Assembly (NCBI GenBank): GCA_041688015.1 | Contig: JBDNIY010000016.1 | Span: 178,438-242,437, forward strand | Source of the DNA: Parvibaculum sp041688015 | GTDB taxonomy: Bacteria > Pseudomonadota > Alphaproteobacteria > Parvibaculales > Parvibaculaceae | Length of the DNA stretch: 64,000 nucleotides | Reading direction: 5' to 3' | Shown here: piece after piece, positions 9,427-19,566 of the stretch | Layout of the letters: every line of letters begins with the position of its first letter | Numbering within the stretch: the stretch's first letter is position 1 | Made by a program: the position numbers and the translations under genes | The notes under the pieces: generated by a model | The model's database searches: none | The model's input: the letters and a program-made list of their open reading frames with translations, nothing else | Told to the model about the DNA's origin: nothing

Positions 9427-10346
9427 GCGCGCTCTCCGATCCGTTTAATTTCCCAATCAAGCATCACGCCACTCTGTTTTTTGACACGGACCCGCACGTC
9501 TTCGCCAAGGTCTTCCAAGTCGCTAGCACTGGCATCGCCCGTGTTGATAAGAAAGTTACAATGCAGTTCGGACACCTGCGCGCCGCCGCGCCGCAAACCA
9601 CGTCCATCGGCAGCATCAATCAGTTGCCATGATTTGTGGCCCGCCGGGTTCTTGAAAGTCGAACCGCCAGTGCGCGTGCGGATCGGTTGGCTTGCTTCGC
9701 GCTTGGCTGTGATCTCATCCATACGTGCAAGAATTTCCGTTTTGTCACCAGCGCGGCCTTGAAACAGTGCCTCGACAAAAATCAAATCATCGGGCGCACC
9801 ACAATGGCGATAGGTGTAATGCATATCGGCATTGCTCAACACATGACGTTGCCCGCGTCGATCAAGCGCCACGACTTCGATCAAGACGTCTTTCGTCTCG
9901 CGCTCATAAGCGCCCCCGTTCATCCGCAAAGCGCCACCGATGGAACCGGGAATACCGCGATAAAATTCAAGTCCCGCAATACCCGCTTCCTGCGCCGTGC
10001 GCGCCATCGCAACGTCAAGCGCCGCAGCGCCTGCCCGCACGCGAAACCCGTCAAGCGCTTCGCTCTGCATGAAGGCCTTGCCAAGACGGATCACGACGCC
10101 CGCAACGCCACCGTCACGCACTAAAAGGTTCGAGCCGACGCCCACGACCATCACCGGAATATCCAACGGTGTATCGCGCAGGAAGGCGGCGAGGTCATCA
10201 ATATCAGCAGGGCGAAACAGCACTTCCGCCGGACCACCAACACGGAACCATGTGAGCGGTGCCATAGGCGCATGCTCAATGAGTTCGCCGCGCGCCTGTG
10301 GCAAGCGCTCGATCAAGGAAGGTGATGTGACGCGTGCGGTCATCAT
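9423..10346 (-). CDS. murB: UDP-N-acetylenolpyruvoylglucosamine reductase
   Basis: FAD enzyme reducing UDP-GlcNAc-enolpyruvate to UDP-MurNAc with NADPH. Motifs: TWFRVGGPAEVLFRP at the FAD domain, VGVGSNLLVRDGG, GLEFYRGIPGSIGGALRMNGGAY, and the catalytic Ser/Glu area RTGGSTFKNP followed near the end by INTGDASASDLE. Type II length (307 aa), as in other Alphaproteobacteria. Overlaps murC by 4 bases. Confidence 0.97.
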   Translation of the reverse strand: MMTARVTSPSLIERLPQARGELIEHAPMAPLTWFRVGGPAEVLFRPADIDDLAAFLRDTPLDIPVMVVGVGSNLLVRDGGVAGVVIRLGKAFMQSEALDGFRVRAGAAALDVAMARTAQEAGIAGLEFYRGIPGSIGGALRMNGGAYERETKDVLIEVVALDRRGQRHVLSNADMHYTYRHCGAPDDLIFVEALFQGRAGDKTEILARMDEITAKREASQPIRTRTGGSTFKNPAGHKSWQLIDAADGRGLRRGGAQVSELHCNFLINTGDASASDLEDLGEDVRVRVKKQSGVMLDWEIKRIGERA

Positions 10347-11806
10347 TTGCCCTTCCCCTTTTTAGCTGTGCTTGTGGCCTTGGACGCTGGCTTTGTTGTC
10401 TTGCCAAGTTTTGCCAAATCGTCCGGCAAAGCATTCGCCCAATTCGTGATGGAACCCGCACCGAGGCAAACCACATAGTCACCAGGTTTTGCCAGCTCCG
10501 CGACAAGCGCGGCGAGGTTCTCGGGCGCGTCAAGAGCAACGACATGGCGATGGCCGCGATCTCGAAGCCCTGCCACAAGCGCATCACGGCTCGCGCCCTC
10601 GATGGGTTGCTCACCCGCTGTATAGACATCAGCCACAATGACCGTGTCCGCGTCATTGAAGCAGGAGGAAAACTCATCAAACAGATTGTGCAGACGCGTG
10701 TAGCGATGAGGCTGCATCACCGCAATAACGCGGCCCTCGCTGGCTGAGCGCGCCGCCTGAAGCACGGCAGCAATTTCCACCGGGTGATGACCATAGTCAT
10801 CGTAAATGTTAATACCATTCCATGTGCCAACATGCGTGAACCGGCGCTTGACACCGCTAAAACTTTTCAGCGCCTTGCGGATCACAGGTTCCCGGATACC
10901 CATTTCCCACGCAACGCCGATAGCGGCGAGGCTGTTCAACATATTGTGGCGGCCGGGCATGGGAAGCGACAGGGCGAGAAGATCATGCACCTTGCCGGTT
11001 TTGCGATCCACCAAGGCGACATCAAATGTGTTCAAGCCATTTTCCATGCGGGCATTGGTGGCGCGAATATCGGCTTGCGGGCTGGTGCCATAGGTCACGA
11101 TCCGCCGGTCGCGCACGCGCCCCATCAACGATTGCACTTCAGGATGGTCGATGCACATCACCGCCGCACCATAGAAAGGCACATTCTCGACGAACGCCAA
11201 AAATGCATCACGCGCGGCATCAAACGTGCCGTAGTAGTCGAGATGTTCGGGATCGATATTAGTGACAATGGCAAGCGTCGCAGGCAGCTTGACGAAAGTG
11301 CCATCGGATTCGTCAGCCTCAACAACCATCCACTCGCCCGCACCGAGACGCGCATTGGTGCCATAGGCATTGATGATGCCGCCATTGATGACTGTGGGAT
11401 CAAACGCCGCCGCTTCAAGGATCGCGGCTACCAATGATGTTGTCGTGGTCTTGCCGTGCGTGCCGGCGATCGCCACGCAGGATTTGAGGCGCATCAGCTC
11501 GGCCAGCATTTCAGCGCGGCGCACGACGGGGATGAACCGCGCGCGCGCTTCGACCAATTCGAGATTATCCGCCTTGATCGCAGTTGAAACGACGACAACC
11601 TGCGCCTCGCCCAGATTGCTCGCCGCATGGCCAACCGACACCGGAATCTTGAGGCCACGCAATCGCTTAACGTTGGCGCTATCGCTGACGTCGCTGCCTT
11701 GCACATTATAGCCGAGGTTCTTCATGACTTCGGCAATGCCGCTCATGCCAATGCCGCCGATACCGACAAAGTGGATAATGCCAAAATCTTTGGGTGCGGG
11801 ACGCAT
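10343..11806 (-). CDS. murC: UDP-N-acetylmuramate--L-alanine ligase
   Basis: First Mur ligase (487 aa), adding L-Ala to UDP-MurNAc. The N-terminal Rossmann motif is FVGIGGIGMSGIAE, the ATP loop is GTHGKTTTTSLV near residue 115, and the central Mur motif is NIDPEHLDYYG. A Lys/Ala-rich tail (KPASKATSTAKKGKGK) extends the C-terminus. The murG stop and murC start overlap by one base, and murB by 4. Confidence 0.98.
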   Translation of the reverse strand: MRPAPKDFGIIHFVGIGGIGMSGIAEVMKNLGYNVQGSDVSDSANVKRLRGLKIPVSVGHAASNLGEAQVVVVSTAIKADNLELVEARARFIPVVRRAEMLAELMRLKSCVAIAGTHGKTTTTSLVAAILEAAAFDPTVINGGIINAYGTNARLGAGEWMVVEADESDGTFVKLPATLAIVTNIDPEHLDYYGTFDAARDAFLAFVENVPFYGAAVMCIDHPEVQSLMGRVRDRRIVTYGTSPQADIRATNARMENGLNTFDVALVDRKTGKVHDLLALSLPMPGRHNMLNSLAAIGVAWEMGIREPVIRKALKSFSGVKRRFTHVGTWNGINIYDDYGHHPVEIAAVLQAARSASEGRVIAVMQPHRYTRLHNLFDEFSSCFNDADTVIVADVYTAGEQPIEGASRDALVAGLRDRGHRHVVALDAPENLAALVAELAKPGDYVVCLGAGSITNWANALPDDLAKLGKTTKPASKATSTAKKGKGK

Positions 11807-12999
11807 CAGAACTCCTCCTGCGCAAAAAGAAGAGGACCAGACGGACCGCTACGATCAACAATTGTTTTTTGAGACGAAACTGCAGCTGTGAACTTACCGC
11901 GCCCAAGCCCTTCTACAAGATCGGCCAGACGTCGCACGGCGTCCGGCGCGCCTTGCCCCAGCGCCGCGCGCGCCATTGCGCCAAGTTTAGCGCTGTTACC
12001 GATCAAACCGCCGAGCTGCGTGGCCAGACTGTTTTTAAAAAAATCTTTCTGTTCGATCATGAGCGCCGCCCCCGCCGCCTGCATCTTGCCGGCATTGGCT
12101 TTCTGATCATTGTCGAGCGAATGCGGCAATGGCACGAGGATGGAAGGCCGCCCGATGATCGAAAGCTCGGCAATCGTGGACGCGCCAGACCGCCCGATGA
12201 CGAGATGCGCTGTGGCAATCCGCTGCGGCATATCGTTGAAAAAACTTTCAAGCTCAACGGCGATGCCTGCTTCACTATAGGTCGCCCGCACCCGATCAAT
12301 ATCTTCCGGCCGCGCCTGCTGCACCACATGAAGCCGCGCCCGCAGCGCCTGAGGCAACAGAGCCAAGGCCCCCGGCACGACATCACTCATCACGCGCGCA
12401 CCTTGGCTACCGCCAAAGACCAGCAAGTCGATCTGACCGGTCGCGCTAGGGCCGGTATAGGCGGCAGCCGCATGCGACATGACAGCGTCGCGCACCGGAT
12501 TGCCGGTCAGCACGAGTTTTGCCTCATCGCGCGGGCGCAAGAATTTCGGCCCCGCAAAGGTTGAGGCAATGGCGCGCACATAGGGCGCGACCAGACGATT
12601 GACCCGCCCCAGAACAGCGTTCTGCTCATGCACACAGGTCGGCACACCACGCAGCAAGCCTGCGGCAAGCGGCGGCAATGTCGGATAACCCCCAAAGCCA
12701 ATGACGACGGAGGGTTTAACACGACCAAGGATGTTAAACGCCTGCACCACGCCGCTCACGATGGCCGGGGCCGCCTTGAACATTCCCAACACGCCACGAT
12801 CATTCGGCGTTGCCGACGGCACGGAAAAAATATCGGCGCTGGGAAATAGCGTGTCAAATTGCTGTACGCGCGCATCGCTGATCAACACGATCTGGCGACC
12901 ACGACGACGCAACTCCTGCGCCAGCGCCTGACCGGGAAACAGGTGCCCACCGGTACCACCAGCAGCAATGACAACGGGCCCTTGTGGATGGAGGATCAT
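11806..12999 (-). CDS. murG: Lipid II glycosyltransferase MurG
   Basis: GT28 enzyme transferring GlcNAc to lipid I on the inner face of the membrane. Shows the G-loop AAGGTGGHLFPGQALA near the start, the acceptor loop VIGFGGYPTLPPL, the donor-site GSQGARVMSDVVP, and RSGASTIAELSIIGRPSILVPLP. Length 397 aa, slightly longer than most. The start overlaps the ftsW stop by 4 bases. Confidence 0.98.
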   Translation of the reverse strand: MILHPQGPVVIAAGGTGGHLFPGQALAQELRRRGRQIVLISDARVQQFDTLFPSADIFSVPSATPNDRGVLGMFKAAPAIVSGVVQAFNILGRVKPSVVIGFGGYPTLPPLAAGLLRGVPTCVHEQNAVLGRVNRLVAPYVRAIASTFAGPKFLRPRDEAKLVLTGNPVRDAVMSHAAAAYTGPSATGQIDLLVFGGSQGARVMSDVVPGALALLPQALRARLHVVQQARPEDIDRVRATYSEAGIAVELESFFNDMPQRIATAHLVIGRSGASTIAELSIIGRPSILVPLPHSLDNDQKANAGKMQAAGAALMIEQKDFFKNSLATQLGGLIGNSAKLGAMARAALGQGAPDAVRRLADLVEGLGRGKFTAAVSSQKTIVDRSGPSGPLLFAQEEF

Positions 13000-14144
13000 G
13001 CGCGCCCCCTCTTTTCGTTTGGCGGGGCCACATGGCTACCGGCACGCCGACGCGTCAGCGCCAGCAACATGCCCATCGTCAAACCAAGTGCAATCAATGA
13101 CGATCCGCCATAGGAAATAAACGGCAGCGTCATCCCTTTGGAGGGAATGAGATTGACGTTCACCGCCATATTAATGAGCGCTTGAAGGCCGAACAGCGCC
13201 ACCAATCCGCAGGACGCAAATTGGATAAACATGTCCTGCTCATTCATCGCCTGGCGCAATGTGCGCAACACGATGAAGGAAAACACACCAATAATGATGA
13301 GGCCGGACAACACACCATATTCCTCTGCCGCCACCGCAAAAATAAAATCGGTATGCGCGTCAGGCAGAATGCGTTTGACTTCACCCTCGCCCGGCCCGCG
13401 CCCAAAAAGCCCGCCGGTGTGAAAGGCATCCAGCGCACGGTCAATCTGATAGGTGTCGCCGCTGTCGGGATTGAGGAAGCGATCAACGCGGCTCGTCACA
13501 TGCGGGCTCAAAGTATAAGCCGCCAGCGCGCCAACAATTGCCACCATCGCTAGCGACCCTATCCAGCGCCATGACAACCCTGTCATAAAGAAGATCGCGC
13601 CGAACACCATGGTGACGAGCATCAGCTGACCAAAGTCCGGTTGCATCGCCAGCACACTCACGACCATGCCATAAAGCGTCAGAGCGACGATCGTGCCGGG
13701 AAATCCCGGCACACGCTGCGCTTCGGCAAACATCCAGGCAACCAGCACGATAAAGGACGGCTTGACGAATTCAGACGGCTGAAGCGAAATCGAGCCAAAT
13801 TGCAGCCAGCGATGCGCGCCCTTCACTTCAGGCCCGATCAACAGTGTCAAGATCATCAACGAAAATGAAACAAGGAAAATCACAGCCGCCAAACGTCGAA
13901 CCTGACGGACATTGAGCAAGGACACACCGACAATCGTTCCGATCGCCGGAAGGAAAAAGAACATTTGGCGATAGACAAAATGGAACGGCGGCAAATGAAT
14001 GCGCGTGGCAACGGCGGGGCTGGCCGCCAGCGCCAACACACCACCGATCGCCATCAAACTGAAAAGGCTAAACAACGTCCATTTGTCAACGGTCCACCAC
14101 CATTGGGCAATATGACTGCGATTGGTGCGCGCCAGACGGATCAT
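12996..14144 (-). CDS. ftsW: Lipid II polymerase FtsW (SEDS family)
   Basis: Integral membrane SEDS glycosyltransferase (382 aa) polymerising septal peptidoglycan with FtsI. About ten hydrophobic helices can be followed. The family loop with QPSEFVKPSFIVLVAW, the catalytic-Asp region ALDAFHTGGLFGRGPGEGEVK, PDAHTDFIFAVAAEEYG, and the late signature LPFISYGGSSLIALGLTMGMLL are all present. Overlaps murD and murG by 4 bases each. Confidence 0.97.
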   Translation of the reverse strand: MIRLARTNRSHIAQWWWTVDKWTLFSLFSLMAIGGVLALAASPAVATRIHLPPFHFVYRQMFFFLPAIGTIVGVSLLNVRQVRRLAAVIFLVSFSLMILTLLIGPEVKGAHRWLQFGSISLQPSEFVKPSFIVLVAWMFAEAQRVPGFPGTIVALTLYGMVVSVLAMQPDFGQLMLVTMVFGAIFFMTGLSWRWIGSLAMVAIVGALAAYTLSPHVTSRVDRFLNPDSGDTYQIDRALDAFHTGGLFGRGPGEGEVKRILPDAHTDFIFAVAAEEYGVLSGLIIIGVFSFIVLRTLRQAMNEQDMFIQFASCGLVALFGLQALINMAVNVNLIPSKGMTLPFISYGGSSLIALGLTMGMLLALTRRRAGSHVAPPNEKRGRA

Positions 14145-15556
14145 GCGCTGGCCCTCCCCTTGTTCGCCAGATAGGCCAGAACGGCTGTGCGAAAGGCTTC
14201 GCCACGCACTTCAAAGTTTGGAAATTGATCGAACGACGCGCAAGCGGGCGACAACAACACGACCCGCATCTGTTCGCCATCACCACCAGCGTCTGCATCA
14301 TTGGCCGCCGCCTCAACAGCGCGATCAAGCGTTTGTGCCTGTAGGTAATCAACCTTGCCGTCAAGCGTGTGAGCAAATTCATCCGCCGCAGCCCCGATCA
14401 GATAGGCTCGGCGCAGCTTCGGAAAATAACTTTCCAGCGTCTCGATGCCGCCTTCCTTGGGTTTACCGCCAATGATCCAATAAATGTTGTCATAGGTCGC
14501 TAGAGCCTTCGAAGCCGCATCCGCGTTAGTGGCCTTACTGTCATTGACATAGCGCACGCCACCTGCTTCCGCGACAATCTCCATGCGATGTGCAAGACCG
14601 GGAAAACTCTCAAAAGCATTCAGAATTTTTTCGCGTAAATAGCCAAGCGCGCGCCCAGCAGCATAGGCAACCGCCGCGTTTTGCCAATTATGCGCGCCAG
14701 CCAGTGTCCGCAATCCGCTGAAGTCGCCAGCCGATTGCGATTGCGCCGTGGTGTTGTCATAGAGCTGGCCATTGAGCACATAGACACCGCGCCCAAGCGC
14801 TTTGCCGACAGAAACAGGCACGACTGTCTGAACACGATTTGCATTCAGGCGCGTGCAAATATCACTCGAATAGCTATCATCAACGCCGACGATGGCGGTA
14901 TCACCCACGACTTGATTGGCAAACAAGCGTGCCTTGACGGCGGCGTAGTTTTTAATGGTGCCATGTCGGTCGATATGGTCGGGCGTCAGGTTCAGCATGA
15001 TCGCCACTTTGGGCGCAATGCTCGGCGCCAGATCGATCTGGTAGGACGAAAGCTCGACTACATAAACCGTGGCCGCCTTCGGCATATCCAGTTCAAGCAC
15101 GGGCTTGCCGATATTTCCGCCTATTTGTGCATCGTCGCCACAACGCTTAACCATGTGTCCGATCAGCGCCGTCGTCGTTGACTTGCCGTTCGTGCCGGTG
15201 ATCGCAACGATACGCGCGCGTGGCTCAATGGACTGAACGGTCCGCGCAAACAATTCAACATCGCCAATAATCTCAACACCGGCTGCCTGCGCCAGAAGCA
15301 CGGTCGGGTGAGGCGTCGGATGTGTCAGTGGCACACCGGGGCTGAGCACCAGCGCGGCAATGTCGTCCCATTTGCGCAGCGTCAGATCTTCGAGCGTCAC
15401 GCCCGCCTCTGCTGCTTGAGTGCGGCGCGCTTCGCCGTCATCCCATGCCACCACGCGCGCACCGCCTGCTTCCAGCGCACGCACGGTCGAGAGCCCGGAC
15501 TTTCCAAGTCCGAACACCGCGACAAGACGCTTGTTAAAGCTGGTGGCAGCAATCAC
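14141..15556 (-). CDS. murD: UDP-N-acetylmuramoylalanine--D-glutamate ligase
   Basis: Mur ligase adding D-Glu (471 aa). The frame stays open farther upstream into mraY, but the start is set at the GTG at 15556: it lies five bases past the mraY stop and has a TGAGG ribosome binding site overlapping that stop. Motifs are FGLGKSGLSTVRALE at the Rossmann domain, ITGTNGKSTTTALI at the ATP loop, and LNLTPDHIDRHGT. Late VRYVNDSKATNADA is also typical of MurD. Confidence 0.95.
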   Translation of the reverse strand: MIAATSFNKRLVAVFGLGKSGLSTVRALEAGGARVVAWDDGEARRTQAAEAGVTLEDLTLRKWDDIAALVLSPGVPLTHPTPHPTVLLAQAAGVEIIGDVELFARTVQSIEPRARIVAITGTNGKSTTTALIGHMVKRCGDDAQIGGNIGKPVLELDMPKAATVYVVELSSYQIDLAPSIAPKVAIMLNLTPDHIDRHGTIKNYAAVKARLFANQVVGDTAIVGVDDSYSSDICTRLNANRVQTVVPVSVGKALGRGVYVLNGQLYDNTTAQSQSAGDFSGLRTLAGAHNWQNAAVAYAAGRALGYLREKILNAFESFPGLAHRMEIVAEAGGVRYVNDSKATNADAASKALATYDNIYWIIGGKPKEGGIETLESYFPKLRRAYLIGAAADEFAHTLDGKVDYLQAQTLDRAVEAAANDADAGGDGEQMRVVLLSPACASFDQFPNFEVRGEAFRTAVLAYLANKGRASA

Positions 15557-15561
15557 TTGGG

Positions 15562-16650
15562 TTACCTCAATTTCAATGTGGCAAGACCGATCATCGCCAG
15601 CACAACAGCGATGATCCAAAAACGAACGACGACGGTGGGCTCGGCCCAGCCTTTTTGCTCAAAATGATGATGCAGTGGCGCCATGCGAAAGACGCGTTTG
15701 CCAGTGAGTTTGAACGAGGCGACCTGAACGATGACGGACACCGCTTCGAGCACAAACAACCCACCAATAATGGCGAGCACCAACTCATGCTTGGCGGCAA
15801 CGGAAATCGCGCCCAACGCGCCCCCCAAAGCAAGCGAGCCTGTGTCGCCCATGAAGACCATGGCAGGTGGCGCGTTATACCAAAGGAAGCCAAGGCCCGC
15901 GCCGATCAACGCGCCACAGAAGACCGCCAGCTCACCCGTCCCTTGCACAAAATGAATCTGCAAATAGTCAGCAAACATGACGTTGCCGACGAGATAGACG
16001 ATAAGGCCGAGGCTCGCGGCTGCGATCATCACCGGCACTATGGCAAGACCATCCAGCCCATCAGTAAGGTTGACCGCATTGGACGAGCCGACAATGACCA
16101 GCGCACCAAACAGGAAGAACAAACCACCAAGCTGAATGAGCACACCTTTGAAAAACGGAATGGTCAGCGCAGTGGCCAGCGGTTCCTTTGCCATCGACAC
16201 CAAGGCCCACATAGCAATGACGGCAATGACAAATTCAAAGAAAAGTTTGACGCGGGCGGGTACACCCTTGGGCGAAATCTTTGACACCTTGAGATAGTCA
16301 TCAGCAAACCCAACTGCCCCAAAACCAAGCGTCACAAAGAGCACAATCCAAACATAGCGATTGGACAAATCCGACCAGAGCAGCACCGACGGCACCAACC
16401 CAAATAGAATGAGAAAGCCGCCCATGGTGGGCGTGCCCTGCTTCATGACGATATGAGATTGCGGCCCATCTTCACGGATTGGCTGGCCATTCCGCTGATG
16501 AGATTTCAATAGAGCGATGACGCGAGGCCCAAAGATGAATGTCAGAAGAAATGCCGTCATCGTCGCGCCGCCGGTGCGAAACGTGATGTAGCGAAAGACA
16601 TTCAAGGCAGTAAGGTCTTTTGACATGCCCATTACGAAATCATAAAGCAT
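15562..16650 (-). CDS. mraY: Phospho-N-acetylmuramoyl-pentapeptide transferase
   Basis: Polytopic membrane enzyme (362 aa) that makes lipid I from UDP-MurNAc-pentapeptide and undecaprenyl phosphate. Seen are the cytoplasmic loops KQGTPTMGGFLIL and FADDYLK (Mg-binding Asp pair), NAVNLTDGLDGLA, VFMGDTGSLALGGALG, and the HHH motif in MAPLHHHFEQKGW. Starts one base into the murF stop. Confidence 0.98.
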   Translation of the reverse strand: MLYDFVMGMSKDLTALNVFRYITFRTGGATMTAFLLTFIFGPRVIALLKSHQRNGQPIREDGPQSHIVMKQGTPTMGGFLILFGLVPSVLLWSDLSNRYVWIVLFVTLGFGAVGFADDYLKVSKISPKGVPARVKLFFEFVIAVIAMWALVSMAKEPLATALTIPFFKGVLIQLGGLFFLFGALVIVGSSNAVNLTDGLDGLAIVPVMIAAASLGLIVYLVGNVMFADYLQIHFVQGTGELAVFCGALIGAGLGFLWYNAPPAMVFMGDTGSLALGGALGAISVAAKHELVLAIIGGLFVLEAVSVIVQVASFKLTGKRVFRMAPLHHHFEQKGWAEPTVVVRFWIIAVVLAMIGLATLKLR

Positions 16651-18086
16651 CAGGCTTCCCCCCTGTTGCGACGGATGCTTGCCGCATCATCATCGCCCAA
16701 TGCCAGCAGCGCCTCGACAATGGGTTTCATTCGGGATCCGTTCGATCCCTTGACCATCACCACGTCGCCGCTCTGAATAGTTTCTGAGAGCAGCGTAATG
16801 AGTCCGTCGGATGTTTCTGCATAGTGCCCCTGTCGATCAGCAGGCAATGCGTCAAACAATACGCGCATATGCGGGCCACAGGCATAAACAAGATCAATAT
16901 CGGCCCGCGCCAAAGGCACGGCGAGCTCGCGATGCAACTCGCGGGCACTGTCACCGAGTTCGAGCATGTCGCCGAGCACTGCGATCCGGCGCGCCTTAAC
17001 GCCGGGTTCAATGCGGCCCAGCGTCTCAATCGAAACCTGCATCGATGCCGGATTGGCATTGTAGCTTTCGTCCACCAGAGTGAAGGGGCGTGCAAACGCA
17101 TCGACGCGATGCCGCTCGCCGCGCCCCGTCGGCGCTTCAAGGTGGGCAAGCGCCATAGCGGCCTGCGCCAGATCAGCGTCAAGCACTTTGATGCAGGCAA
17201 GCATTGCAAGGCTGTTCATGACGATGTGGCGCCCCGGAACGCCCAGCTTGTAGGTGATGGGAATGCCGCAAATGGAAGCAGACACGCATGAGCATGTGTC
17301 CTTCAGTGCCACTTTTTCCAACCGTGCGTCAGCGTCTGGATGTTCGCCAAAGGAAATAATCTGACCAACACCGACCGCCTTGGCGCGCTTTTCCAGCCGT
17401 GCATAATACGGATTGTCACGATTGAGAATGGCTACACCGCCCGCCTGCATCCCGTCAAAAATTTCAGCCTTTGCATCGGCAATTTCTTCGATCGAATTGA
17501 AATGCGCCATATGCACCGCTTCAACCGTGGTGATGAGCGTGACGAAGGGTTCCACCATTTTGGACAACGGCGTGATTTCGCCCGAGTGATTCATGCCAAT
17601 TTCAAGAATACCAAAGCGCGTCTGCGCGGGCATGCGGGCAAGCGATAGAGGCACACCCCAGAGATTGTTATAGGAAAGCGCAGATGCATGTGTGTCGCCT
17701 TGCTCGGAGAGCAACATGCGCAAGGCCTCTTTGGTGCCTGTCTTGCCAACGCTACCAGTGACCGCAATGATCTTTGCGCCTGTGCGCCGACGAGCCACGC
17801 GTCCAAGCTGGTTCAATGCTTCAAGCGCGTCAGGGACAACGACAAGCGGGCCCGCCTCACGCATAGCGGAGGTCACATCGGAGACAAGCGCCGCAGATGC
17901 CCCGCGCTCAAAAGCCGTTACGACGTAAGCATGGCCATCAGCATTCTCGCCTTTGATGGCAACAAAAAGATCATCTTTCTGCACTGTCCGGCTATCAATG
18001 GAGACACCATTGGCAATCCAGTCGGTGCCTTCCGACACACCGCTGGTCGCAGCGACCACATCAGCGCGTGTCCAGAGCGGGCTCAT
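16650..18086 (-). CDS. murF: UDP-MurNAc-tripeptide--D-alanyl-D-alanine ligase
   Basis: Final cytoplasmic Mur ligase (478 aa), attaching D-Ala-D-Ala from Ddl. The ATP loop is VTGSVGKTGTKEAL near residue 110, where MurF shows a GSVGKT form; NNLWGVPLSLARM and ILEIGMNHSGEI follow, then VDESYNANPASM. The start overlaps the murE stop by 4 bases, and the stop touches mraY. Confidence 0.97.
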   Translation of the reverse strand: MSPLWTRADVVAATSGVSEGTDWIANGVSIDSRTVQKDDLFVAIKGENADGHAYVVTAFERGASAALVSDVTSAMREAGPLVVVPDALEALNQLGRVARRRTGAKIIAVTGSVGKTGTKEALRMLLSEQGDTHASALSYNNLWGVPLSLARMPAQTRFGILEIGMNHSGEITPLSKMVEPFVTLITTVEAVHMAHFNSIEEIADAKAEIFDGMQAGGVAILNRDNPYYARLEKRAKAVGVGQIISFGEHPDADARLEKVALKDTCSCVSASICGIPITYKLGVPGRHIVMNSLAMLACIKVLDADLAQAAMALAHLEAPTGRGERHRVDAFARPFTLVDESYNANPASMQVSIETLGRIEPGVKARRIAVLGDMLELGDSARELHRELAVPLARADIDLVYACGPHMRVLFDALPADRQGHYAETSDGLITLLSETIQSGDVVMVKGSNGSRMKPIVEALLALGDDDAASIRRNRGEA

Positions 18087-19564
18087 GCGCCACCTCCCGT
18101 TTCGCTCGCCATGCGCGCTTCTGCAGCGGCAACAGCTTGATGGTCGGAGAATGGAATAACTTTCGAGCCGATAATCTGCCCTGTCTCATGCCCCTTACCT
18201 GCCACAACCAGGACATCGCCAGCATTCAAGCTGCGCATCGCCAGATCAATCGCGTGACCACGATCACCGATCTCGATGGCGCGAGGGGCCGCTGTCAGAA
18301 TGGCAGCGCGAATGGTCTCGGCACTCTCGTTGCGTGGATTGTCATCAGTAACATAAATGATATCGGCGAGTTTGGACGCCACATCGCCCATCTGCGCGCG
18401 CTTGCCAGGATCACGGTCACCTCCGCACCCAAAAACAACAACAAGATCGCGTTCAGTATGCGGACGCATCGCTTCCAGCAGATTGGCCAGCGCATCAGGC
18501 GTGTGCGCATAGTCGATATAGACAGACGCCCCATTGGCAAGATGCGCTACTTCTTCAAGGCGGCCCTTGGCACCGACAAGATTTTCAAGCGCGGCAAAAA
18601 CCTTAGCCGCAGGTGCGCCACAACCAATCGCAAGTCCAGCTGCCACAAGCGCGTTGGACGCTTGAAAAGCCCCGATCAGCGGTAGTTCTATTTTATAATT
18701 GTGGCCCTCATGAATGACGTCGAGCGTCTGTCCGCGCGCACTGGGACGCTCCGCCATAAGGCAAATACCGTGGCCCTTGTGCCCCACCGAAATTACACGA
18801 TGGCCACGCGCCCATGACACCGCTTCAAATTCTGCAAAGTGATCGGCATCTGCATTCAGTACCGCGACGCCACCCGGCCCCATGACTTCGCCAAACAGAC
18901 GCAGCTTGGCATAGGCGTAGTCTTCAAAATCGGCATGATAGTCGAGATGGTCACGCGTGATGTTGGTGAAAGCTGCCGCTGTCAGCTTGGCCCCATCCAG
19001 CCTGAATTGCGCAAGACCGTGGCTTGAGGCTTCCATCGCCAGATGCGTGACGCCCTCGTCTGCCAATTCGGCAAGCGTCGCCTGCAACGTCACGGGGTCA
19101 GGCGTAGTCGAACCCAGATCACGTTCCCCACGCGGCGTGACAACGCCAACCGTGCCGAGGCTGGCTGCATCAAGATCAAGCGACGCCCAAATTTGGCGCA
19201 GGAATGTAACAATCGACGTTTTGCCATTTGTCCCGGTGACCGCCGCCACAACTTGCGGCTGCTTGCTATAGAAACGCGACGCCATCAACGCCAACCGACG
19301 ACGCGGATTGCGGTCTGCAATGACCGGCACATCAACAGAAATATCTGTCCCTTTTTTGACCAAAATAGCCACCGCGCCTAGCGCTATCGCTTGCGGAATA
19401 AATTGCGTCCCGTCGAGTTTGGTACCCGGCAATGCTGCAAACATGAAGCCGGGACGCACCGCGCGACTATCTGCCGTCAGGCCGACAATCTCCGTGACAT
19501 CCCCTTCGGGAAGCCCAGGTAGATCAGAGCCGATCAACGCAGAGAGACGCATTTCATTCCACAT
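18083..19564 (-). CDS. murE: UDP-MurNAc-dipeptide--meso-diaminopimelate ligase
   Basis: Mur ligase (493 aa) adding the third amino acid. ATP loop VTGTNGKTSIVTFL near residue 110; substrate motifs LGSTTPDPVTLQ and MEASSHGLAQFRLDG. The DNPR motif (TDDNPRNESAETI) marks the meso-diaminopimelate-specific type, expected for a Gram-negative bacterium. The ATG at 19564 lies just after the ftsI stop; a second ATG four codons in has a GGA upstream and could be the start instead. Confidence 0.97.
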   Translation of the reverse strand: MWNEMRLSALIGSDLPGLPEGDVTEIVGLTADSRAVRPGFMFAALPGTKLDGTQFIPQAIALGAVAILVKKGTDISVDVPVIADRNPRRRLALMASRFYSKQPQVVAAVTGTNGKTSIVTFLRQIWASLDLDAASLGTVGVVTPRGERDLGSTTPDPVTLQATLAELADEGVTHLAMEASSHGLAQFRLDGAKLTAAAFTNITRDHLDYHADFEDYAYAKLRLFGEVMGPGGVAVLNADADHFAEFEAVSWARGHRVISVGHKGHGICLMAERPSARGQTLDVIHEGHNYKIELPLIGAFQASNALVAAGLAIGCGAPAAKVFAALENLVGAKGRLEEVAHLANGASVYIDYAHTPDALANLLEAMRPHTERDLVVVFGCGGDRDPGKRAQMGDVASKLADIIYVTDDNPRNESAETIRAAILTAAPRAIEIGDRGHAIDLAMRSLNAGDVLVVAGKGHETGQIIGSKVIPFSDHQAVAAAEARMASETGGGA

Positions 19565-19566
19565 CG